Source: Candidatus Altimarinota bacterium (GTDB lineage: Bacteria > Patescibacteriota > Gracilibacteria > JAUYGZ01). From it: a DNA stretch of 64,000 nt. Numbering within the stretch: the stretch's first letter is position 1; each line of letters opens with the position of its first letter. This document shows positions 57,730 to 64,000 of this stretch, in pieces. The stretch covers positions 805,096 through 869,095 of the forward strand of contig JARGOK010000001.1 in NCBI GenBank assembly GCA_029233985.1, given 5' to 3'. The position numbers and the translations under genes were made by a program. The notes below the pieces were generated by a model. It ran no database searches. It was not told the DNA's origin and saw nothing but the letters and a program-made list of their open reading frames with translations.

Positions 57730-60700
57730 ATGAGTCCTTTTGTTTCGGTTTTGAGAATATTGAAAGTGTGCCAAAAAATGTCTCTGATGGCATTCTTTTT
57801 TGCTCTGTTGATAGTAGCTTTTTCTGGTTCTGCTCAAGCAGCTACTTTTGCCCTTTCTCCTAGTTCAGGTTCTTTCACACAAGGTTGTGATGTGAGCTTG
57901 GATATTTTAATCGATACTCAAGGTATTAGCTCTAATGCAGCTGATGCAATTCTTTTTTATGATCCAAATGATGTAGAGTTTATTGATCAGGACGCAAACA
58001 TGCCACAGACTCAGGTGAGTAAGGGAAACGTTTATCAGATCTATGCTGGGAATATAGCTGATGATGCTGAAGGAAAGGTTTTGTTGACAGGGTTTAATGT
58101 ATTGGGCGGATTTAATGGGTCAGGGATTTATGGATCTCTTGTTTTTCGAAGTAAGCCAGGAGTGACCAATACTCAATTTACATTTGATTTTACTCCTGGA
58201 GGATCAACTGATAGTAATATCGCTGATATGACGAGTTCTGATGTGTTATCAGGAGTAACCAGTGGCAGCTATACTTTTAGTCCAGGGTCTTGTGTTCCAG
58301 ATACTCAAGCTCCACAAATAACACAGTTTTTACCTGCTTTCGGTGCAGATGATGTTCCTTTGAGTACCAATTTGAGTTTTCATGTAACTGATGATCAATC
58401 AGGAGTGGATATGAATACACTCTCTGTTATCGCTCATAATACGACTTTTACCAATGGAAGCCCTGAAATGACAGTTACGGGTACAGCTTTGGATTTTACA
58501 GTAGTGATCAACCCTGCGAATGACTTTCCTTTTAATACAGAGATTGTTACGACAATTGGCGTACGAGATGTTTCTGGGAATATCATGCCCCAAAGAGTGT
58601 TTCGATTTAATGCTCCAGATGCACAGCCACCGAATATTATTAATGTGAACCCAGCCAATGGTGCACGTGATATTCCTCTTGCTTCCAATGTGAATTTTCG
58701 ACTGACTGATAACGATACGGGAATTGATACCAGCACGCTTTCTCTGACATTAAATGGGGAGTCTTTTTCAAACACGAGCCCTCAAGTTTCTATTTCTGGT
58801 ACTCCTCTCAGTCAAGATGTTGTTGTAAATCCTGATGATGATTTCCCTTTTAATACCCAGATCACTTTAGTTGTTTCAGTTTCAGATTTAGGAGGGAATG
58901 TGATGACTCCCAAAACATTCTCTTTTAATGCTCCAGATCAAGTAGCACCTAGTGTGATCAATATGAGTCCAGCAAATGGAGCTGGAGGAATTGCTCTTGA
59001 TAGCAGTTTTACTTTTAATTTGGTTGATAATGATACGGGAGTGGATCTCACAACTGTTCTTTTGAACCTTCAAGGAGCAGATTTTGGGCCAAGTAGCCCA
59101 TTGGTAGGAGTGAGTGGTACTAATTTGAATTATGCGATTACGCTTAATCCTTCTACAGACTTTCTTTTTGGGCAAAATATTACCCTGAGGATCTCTGCTG
59201 CTGATCTGGGTGGGAACCTGATGATTCCACAAACATTTACTTTTAATACTGGGGCTGCACCTCCGGTATGTGGAAATGCTGTTACTGAATCTGGGGAGGC
59301 ATGTGATGATGGAAATGCTATTGAAACAGATGGCTGCTTGGCAGACTGTACTCGAGGAGCACTATGTGGAGATAAAAGAGTAGAAGGAACAGAGCAATGT
59401 GAACCTCCTGGGTCTTTGGTTTGTGATGAAGCTTGTAATATTGTTTTTGAATCTTGCTTGGTAGCGAGTGCTCCTACTTTTAGTAGTGGAGGAGGTGGTT
59501 CTGTTGTTTTTACTCCTCTTGCAAACCAGATTTCTAAGGCTGAAAAGACGGTTTCAGATCAATTGAGTGAAATCAGTATGTCAATTGGTTTGAAAAAAGC
59601 TCCGGCAGTAGTTGGTGGAGTAGAGTTAAATACTATTAAGACATCTACTTTAGTTTGTGCTGATTCAGAACTCTTACGAGAAATTCGTGAGGAATCGATT
59701 TCTGTTCCATATGACCCTCCAGAGGGGTTTAGTGTTATAGGAAAACCTTTTTCTATTGCTTGTGTAGATGGTGTAGAGAATACTACCTTGTCTGTTCCTC
59801 AAAATTATTTAGATGTTGAAGCTTTTCGATGTACTGATGGGGAATGTTTTTCTACCGAGATTCAAAAGACCGAAGTCGTTACTTGTGGAGATGAGCTCTT
59901 GTCCCAAACAGTTACTCGTGAACGGTTTGATGGAATTGTTGATATTGGCAAGCTTGATCTTCCTCGAGAGCTGAGTCAATACTCTGCAATTGTTGAGGAT
60001 CGTTATCTGAGTGTTTCTCTTTTTGAAGATGGATTTGATGTTCCTTTGCATCCATCGCTTGTTATGGTGAGTTCTCCAGTAGTAATAGCAAGTGCAGATG
60101 ATATGAGTTTGGTTCAACTAAGTTTTCCTGCCGTGACTGATCCTCGTATCAATGAAGAATCTTTGCAGTTATATGCTTACCTGTCGGGTACTGACAAATG
60201 GCAGTTGGTTGATGGACAGGTGGAGCTTCAGCGTGATGGAGACCAAATATCTGTATCGGGTGATCTTACTCAGTATCAAGACGATAACTCTACGATGAAA
60301 TTAGTTTTGATGGGCTTGAAGTGTGTCAATAAATGTAAAGAAAGGAGCTTTGAAAAAGTTTACGAACCATTCCGTACTACGCGTGCCGCTATTGTTCTGG
60401 TTCATGGACTTGGTTCGGATAATAGTTCTTGGGGAAGTTTTATCGATCAAATACGGCGGACTCAACAACCTTTTCAAGTTTGGACGTATCATTACCCAGT
60501 TGAGGATTCTCTCAATATAAACGGAAGTGACTTGGCTTCTCAGTTGGAAAATTCTGCTGATGAGTATGATGCTCTTTATATAGTAGGGCATTATACTGGA
60601 GGTTTGGTCGCACAAGAGGCGATTAATACTGCTTTTCGTCAGAATTTAATTGTTCCTGAAACCTACCGATTTATTCCGAAGATCAATCATGTGATTACCT

Positions 60701-61506
60701 TAGGGACCCCAGAAAAAAGTTATGATTCTGAAGCTCCTTTATTGACCTTGTATGAAGAATTGATGGAGTTGGATGAGGCAAATCTTTTCTACCTCAGTGA
60801 TGATTTAAAGAAGGACTTGATTGGAAAACGCTTTTTTTACCCGCAGCTTCCAACGGTAGATTATTCAAAAATTATTGTTTCTGAGAGAGATGATATATCT
60901 CAAAATGCTCCTATACCAAAATGGTATGAGAGTTTATCTTCTCTTGAGCCTCAAGAGACGGTGTTTGAGGTACCAACTTCTCAGATAAATATGTTGAGTG
61001 ACCCATTGTCCCAAAAGATGCTTGGGCAGCTTATTTCTCGAGATATTCGAGAGTATATTACGGATCAAGCGTTGCTTGGGTATGAACAGTATTACAATCT
61101 TCGACTCTCTGACTGTGCTCCGAGTGATCAGGTGATATTGATTGGTCGAAAGGTTGATCCGTTGTACATGAATGATGGTGTTGGGATGTCTTGTGGTAAT
61201 GGATACTGTGGGCTTGATGAGTCAAGCGACAGTTGTCCTATAGACTGTGCTCGTTTTTTCCGAAAAGAAAACACCTCATATTTGTTGTTTTTCTTGCTGG
61301 TTCTCTTTACGGCAGGGTTTGGGTTTGCCATGAGAAAATCCTGGGCAAGGTACCAAAACTTTCAATTAGAATCTGAAATGAAGCCTTATCAAAAACTTTC
61401 TTCTTTCCAAAAATTTATGTTTTTTGTTCGAGCAATGGGAGTTTGGGGTGTTGCTTGTTTGCTCTTTACTATTGTATTGGTGTATTTGGTGATGCTTGTC
61501 TTTTAG
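57730..61506 (+). CDS. Membrane-anchored protein with cohesin, three Big-like domains, Cys-rich repeat and lipase-like domain
   Basis: The 1,258-residue protein has a signal peptide cut after SAQA. A cohesin domain (about 38-185) shows FALSPSSGSFTQGCDVSLD, NAADAILFYDPNDVEF and GSGIYGSLVFRSK. Three Big_5-like Ig domains (about 195-515) each repeat a PANGAxxIPLxS...NDTGxD pattern. A DUF4215-type Cys-rich segment follows (about 517-575), then an uncharacterised beta region. An alpha/beta-hydrolase domain has VLVHGLGSDNSSW and VGHYTGGLVAQEA; the usual nucleophile Ser of GHSxGG is Tyr955. After CGNGYCGLDESSDSCPIDC there are two C-terminal membrane helices. It may be a membrane scaffold for the dockerin protein. 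Hydrolase activity is doubtful. Confidence 0.83.
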   Translation: MSPFVSVLRILKVCQKMSLMAFFFALLIVAFSGSAQAATFALSPSSGSFTQGCDVSLDILIDTQGISSNAADAILFYDPNDVEFIDQDANMPQTQVSKGNVYQIYAGNIADDAEGKVLLTGFNVLGGFNGSGIYGSLVFRSKPGVTNTQFTFDFTPGGSTDSNIADMTSSDVLSGVTSGSYTFSPGSCVPDTQAPQITQFLPAFGADDVPLSTNLSFHVTDDQSGVDMNTLSVIAHNTTFTNGSPEMTVTGTALDFTVVINPANDFPFNTEIVTTIGVRDVSGNIMPQRVFRFNAPDAQPPNIINVNPANGARDIPLASNVNFRLTDNDTGIDTSTLSLTLNGESFSNTSPQVSISGTPLSQDVVVNPDDDFPFNTQITLVVSVSDLGGNVMTPKTFSFNAPDQVAPSVINMSPANGAGGIALDSSFTFNLVDNDTGVDLTTVLLNLQGADFGPSSPLVGVSGTNLNYAITLNPSTDFLFGQNITLRISAADLGGNLMIPQTFTFNTGAAPPVCGNAVTESGEACDDGNAIETDGCLADCTRGALCGDKRVEGTEQCEPPGSLVCDEACNIVFESCLVASAPTFSSGGGGSVVFTPLANQISKAEKTVSDQLSEISMSIGLKKAPAVVGGVELNTIKTSTLVCADSELLREIREESISVPYDPPEGFSVIGKPFSIACVDGVENTTLSVPQNYLDVEAFRCTDGECFSTEIQKTEVVTCGDELLSQTVTRERFDGIVDIGKLDLPRELSQYSAIVEDRYLSVSLFEDGFDVPLHPSLVMVSSPVVIASADDMSLVQLSFPAVTDPRINEESLQLYAYLSGTDKWQLVDGQVELQRDGDQISVSGDLTQYQDDNSTMKLVLMGLKCVNKCKERSFEKVYEPFRTTRAAIVLVHGLGSDNSSWGSFIDQIRRTQQPFQVWTYHYPVEDSLNINGSDLASQLENSADEYDALYIVGHYTGGLVAQEAINTAFRQNLIVPETYRFIPKINHVITLGTPEKSYDSEAPLLTLYEELMELDEANLFYLSDDLKKDLIGKRFFYPQLPTVDYSKIIVSERDDISQNAPIPKWYESLSSLEPQETVFEVPTSQINMLSDPLSQKMLGQLISRDIREYITDQALLGYEQYYNLRLSDCAPSDQVILIGRKVDPLYMNDGVGMSCGNGYCGLDESSDSCPIDCARFFRKENTSYLLFFLLVLFTAGFGFAMRKSWARYQNFQLESEMKPYQKLSSFQKFMFFVRAMGVWGVACLLFTIVLVYLVMLVF

Positions 61507-61749
61507 AAACAGAGACGGGTTTAAAAAAAAGGTTGATTATGGTTTGTAGAGCTTGTTTTGTGTCGTGGGATTTTTGTACAATCTAAGAACTTATTATTTT
61601 GATACAATGAGAATCTATTTGGATACTTGTTATTTCAATTGGTGTTTCCAATGCAATAGACTGAGTAGTATGTTCCTTGTTTGTCTCTAGGGTTCTTTGA
61701 GTATTCTGGATGAAAGAAGAGGTAGGACTGTGATGAATCATGACTAACA
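61507..61749. other. Intergenic region before adk
   Basis: About 240 bp of AT-rich sequence with no convincing gene. TGATACAAT (extended -10 like) is present but lacks a -35 partner at normal spacing. Confidence 0.5.
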
Positions 61750-61777
61750 TTGCAATTTTGATCGTTATTGCTATGAT
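61750..61777 (+). promoter_or_regulatory. Candidate promoter of the adk-map block
   Basis: TTGCAA (61750-61755), a 16-bp spacer and TATGAT (61772-61777). Transcription would start near 61784, just before the start codons at 61800 or 61812. Confidence 0.5.
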
Positions 61778-61799
61778 TTGACCGTCTTTAGATGATTAC

Positions 61800-62438
61800 A
61801 TGCAATTATATATGAAAGATTTAATACTTTTTGGAGTGCAGGGTTGTGGAAAGGGGACTCAGGGGCGAATTTTAGCTGAAAGAAAAGGGTATAAGGTGTT
61901 TGAAACAGGAAAGGAATTGCGCGCGCTTGTCGCTGGAGGTTCTGAGTTGGGAAAGAAAATTAAAGATATTATCGAAGCAGGGAACTTGGTTCCTGATGAA
62001 GTGGTGATCGAAATTGTGGCTCATTTCTTGGAGAATACTGAAGCTGATCAAGCGATCATCTTTGATGGACTACCTCGGAAAGAGTCTCAACGAGTTTTAT
62101 TTGAAGAAGTCGTGAACAAGTTTGCACGTATGCCGGTGGGGATTCTTATACATATTGCTGACGAAGTATCTTTGAAGCGATTAGGAGATCGTCATATGTC
62201 AAAGTCTACCGGTAAGATTTACCCAAACAAAGATGCTGCTTTGGCTGAATGTGATGAAGAAGATGTATATCAACGTACAGATGATGTTCCAGAAGCTATT
62301 AAGACTCGTTTAGAGACATATCATGCTGAAACCCAGCCGGTGATAGATTGGTACACGTCCGAGGGAAGAATGTTTGAGTTTGATGGAGAAAGAACTGTCG
62401 AAGAAGTTACGGCAGAGTTATTGGAAAAATTGGTGTAA
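61800..62438 (+). CDS. adk: Adenylate kinase
   Basis: The 212-residue cytosolic enzyme interconverts ATP + AMP and 2 ADP. The P-loop GVQGCGKGTQG, the AMP-site DGLPRKESQ, and the LID segment DRHMSKSTGKIYPN followed by YQRTDDVPEAIKTRL are visible. The LID lacks zinc-binding Cys. Two starts are possible: ATG at 61800 and ATG at 61812; the second (MKDLILFG) fits the family better. It heads the adk-map-infA-rpmJ-rpsM order usual at the end of the spc and start of the alpha ribosomal operons, but the gene that usually precedes it (secY) is not in the window. Confidence 0.95.
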   Translation: MQLYMKDLILFGVQGCGKGTQGRILAERKGYKVFETGKELRALVAGGSELGKKIKDIIEAGNLVPDEVVIEIVAHFLENTEADQAIIFDGLPRKESQRVLFEEVVNKFARMPVGILIHIADEVSLKRLGDRHMSKSTGKIYPNKDAALAECDEEDVYQRTDDVPEAIKTRLETYHAETQPVIDWYTSEGRMFEFDGERTVEEVTAELLEKLV

Positions 62439-62476
62439 TTATTGAGTTTTTAGAATTATCAGATTATTACAAGTTT

Positions 62477-63238
62477 ATGTCTAAAGGAGTTATTCACATT
62501 AAGTCACCAGAAGAAATTTTACTACTTCGTGAAGGAGGGAAGATTTTACATGAAATCCTTCACAAAACAGCTGCACAAGTGAAGCCTGGTGTGTCTACTG
62601 GTGAGCTGAACGAGTACGCAGAGAAATTACTTGATGAACGAGGAGTCGTTGGGGCTTTCAAGGGATATCATGGGTTTCCTGCAGCGATGTGTATTTCCGT
62701 TAATGAAGCTTGTGTGCATGGTATTCCTTCTTATGAGTATATCCTGAATGAAGGTGATATTGTGGGATTAGACTTTGGAGTGATTTTCGAAAAATTGATC
62801 ACGGATAGTGCTATTACCGTTGCGGTAGGAGAAGTGAGCTTGGAAACAAGGCATTTGATGGATACAACGAAAAAAGCTCTTAAAGAGGGGATTAAGCAGG
62901 CCCAAATTGGGAATCATGTGGGAGCTATTGGATCAGAAGTCCAAAAACTTGTTGAGGCTCAGGGCTATTCTGTAGTTCGTGAGTTGATTGGACATGGAGT
63001 AGGATATGAGGTGCATGAGGCACCTGAAGTGCCGAATTTTGGACATAAGAATGATGGACCTTTGCTGAGGGAAGGGATGGTGATTGCTATTGAGCCTATT
63101 GTGAATAGAGGACATTATGCTGTTAAGACTTTGAAGGATAATTGGACAATTGTTTCAAGTGATGGGTCTTTGTCTGCTCATTATGAGCACTCAATTGCGA
63201 TTACGAAAGATGGACCAGTAGTGTTGACGGCGGAGTAG
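62477..63238 (+). CDS. map: Methionine aminopeptidase, type I
   Basis: The 253-residue metalloprotease removes the initiator Met from new proteins. Expected metal ligands are visible: Asp in GLDFGVIFEKLITDSAIT (two Asp), His in GHGVGYEVHEAPEVP, Glu in IAIEPIVNRG and Glu in HYEHSIAIT, with substrate His in CVHGIPSYE. There is no N-terminal zinc-finger extension, so it is a type Ia-like core. It lies 38 nt downstream of adk. Confidence 0.96.
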   Translation: MSKGVIHIKSPEEILLLREGGKILHEILHKTAAQVKPGVSTGELNEYAEKLLDERGVVGAFKGYHGFPAAMCISVNEACVHGIPSYEYILNEGDIVGLDFGVIFEKLITDSAITVAVGEVSLETRHLMDTTKKALKEGIKQAQIGNHVGAIGSEVQKLVEAQGYSVVRELIGHGVGYEVHEAPEVPNFGHKNDGPLLREGMVIAIEPIVNRGHYAVKTLKDNWTIVSSDGSLSAHYEHSIAITKDGPVVLTAE

Positions 63239-63307
63239 TGTAAAGTTTTTTATTGCAATAATAATTTATTTTGTCAAGTTAACCTTTGGCTTTGCAAAAA
63301 AATACAC

Positions 63308-63336
63308 TTGTGTTCTTTTACCTTCTCTCATAAGAT
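63308..63336 (+). promoter_or_regulatory. Possible promoter before infA
   Basis: TTGTGT (63308-63313), 17 bp, TAAGAT (63331-63336). The 131-bp gap between map and infA would fit a separate transcript start; the match is moderate. Confidence 0.35.
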
Positions 63337-63369
63337 TGTTTAGCTCTGTGTTTAGATAACTTTTTTTAC

Positions 63370-63738
63370 GTGGCGAAACAAGAAAATATACGGGTTGCTG
63401 GGGTAGTGGTAGAAGCCCTCCCTAATGCTCATTTTACTGTTCGTATCGCGGATGAAGGGTATGAAGGACACCAAGTCAACGCACATATCTCAGGAAAGAT
63501 GCGCTTGAATTATATCAAGATCTTGCCAGGAGATGATGTGATACTCGAATTAACGCCTTTTGATCTCACTAAAGGACGAATCGTTTACCGCGGTAAGGAA
63601 AAGAAAGTTGAAGTACAGCCACAGGCTGAAGTCAGCGAAGCGGTAGAAGAATCAGCCATATCAGATAGTGAAGGAGGGAGTCCTGAAACACCAAATGAGT
63701 CCTCTGCGGATTCAAGTGATCAGACTGAGGCTGCTTAA
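63370..63738 (+). CDS. infA: Translation initiation factor IF-1 with an acidic C-terminal tail
   Basis: Residues 1-76 are a standard IF-1 OB fold: [33 protein letters not shown] and [18 protein letters not shown]-1 binds the 30S A site during initiation. Beyond that, about 46 residues rich in Glu, Ser, Asp and Ala follow, which typical IF-1 (about 72 residues) does not have. The start is GTG after a TTTTTTTAC tract, and no Shine-Dalgarno sequence is present. rpmJ follows 28 nt downstream. Confidence 0.94.
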   Translation: MAKQENIRVAGVVVEALPNAHFTVRIADEGYEGHQVNAHISGKMRLNYIKILPGDDVILELTPFDLTKGRIVYRGKEKKVEVQPQAEVSEAVEESAISDSEGGSPETPNESSADSSDQTEAA

Positions 63739-63766
63739 TTCATTTCGTCTCTTATTTTTTTGTATT

Positions 63767-63913
63767 ATGAAGAATCGAGCATCAGTAAAAACTATTTGTG
63801 AGCATTGTTTTCTTATTATTCGACGCTCTAAAGGAGGAAACAAAGGAACCATGAAGCCCCGGCGGCGCATTGGTTGTTCGCGAAATCCTCGACATAAACA
63901 AGTTCAAGGTTAA
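63767..63913 (+). CDS. rpmJ: Ribosomal protein bL36, enlarged
   Basis: The 48-residue protein starts MKNRASVKTICEHC and ends GCSRNPRHKQVQG, the two ends of bL36 with zinc ligands Cys11, Cys14, Cys37 and His43. Standard bL36 has 37-38 residues; here about ten basic residues are inserted in the middle (SKGGNKGTMKPRR), and one extra residue separates the last Cys and His. A longer frame from 63668 is not used because this ATG matches the family start. Confidence 0.93.
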   Translation: MKNRASVKTICEHCFLIIRRSKGGNKGTMKPRRRIGCSRNPRHKQVQG

Positions 63914-63940
63914 TCATTATAAATTTTTTACTAGACTTCT

Positions 63941-64000
63941 ATGGCTCGTATAGCTGGTGTAAATATTCCTGGAGATAAGCGGATTGAAATTTCATTGACC
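63941..64000 (+). CDS. rpsM: Ribosomal protein uS13, N-terminal 20 residues (runs off the right edge)
   Basis: The frame reads MARIAGVNIPGDKRIEISLT, the conserved start of uS13, a 30S head protein. It lies 27 nt after rpmJ in the usual rpmJ-rpsM order. The sequence before ATG is CTAGACTTCT, without a Shine-Dalgarno sequence. Confidence 0.95.
   Translation, partial: MARIAGVNIPGDKRIEISLT

Overview
The window reads as a chromosomal segment of a low-GC bacterium of the Candidate Phyla Radiation (Patescibacteria). A Peregrinibacteria- or Gracilibacteria-related lineage is my best guess, with modest confidence because no 16S rRNA gene is present. The reasons are inferential: an adk-map-infA-rpmJ-rpsM ribosomal block, VanW, DUF916, cohesin and Cys-rich CGNG surface proteins, a giant secreted protein, and translation starts that lack Shine-Dalgarno sites. 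UGA is not recoded, because the 13,350-codon gene contains no in-frame TGA. UGA nevertheless ends only one gene.

Layout. 1-259: 5' end of fusA (minus). 487-2337: VanW-family envelope protein. 2541-3856: two minus-strand redox genes (flavodoxin-fold oxidoreductase and thioredoxin-like protein). 4202-9291: a light and DNA-repair island made of two opposed operons. On the plus strand lie a SOUL haem-binding protein and a class II CPD photolyase. On the minus strand lie a Pycsar-effector-like (PycTM) membrane protein, a photolyase of the Fe-S cryptochrome family, a DUF1295 methyltransferase and an 87-aa membrane protein. 9365-9913: a consensus promoter and tmRNA (ssrA) with a 30-residue tag. 9914-10520: mostly unassigned. 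10562-50614: a single 13,350-aa secreted protein with an acidic N-terminus, a DUF7948/SBBP-like region, a coiled coil, 16 LamG domains in two arrays, seven Gly-rich beta-helix units, haemagglutinin-like beta repeats and a C-terminal surface-attachment-like domain. 50779-61506: a surface module with three DUF916-type membrane-anchored proteins, a small lipoprotein, a strongly expressed-looking exported protein that resembles the giant's C-terminus, a dockerin protein, and a cohesin protein carrying a lipase-like domain with a substituted nucleophile. 61800-64000: adk, map, infA, rpmJ and the start of rpsM.

How the genes may work together (inference). The giant protein has a signal peptide but no sortase motif or C-terminal membrane segment. 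It is followed by three DUF916 proteins, a family that in Gram-positive bacteria interacts with WxL proteins and peptidoglycan. The giant and the 248-aa exported protein share a similar C-terminal pattern. Two neighbouring genes carry a dockerin and a cohesin. I propose a cell-surface display system in which membrane-anchored DUF916 proteins and a cohesin-dockerin pair hold a roughly 1.3-1.4 MDa LamG adhesin on a very small cell. I found no CRISPR array, insertion sequence or tRNA in the window.
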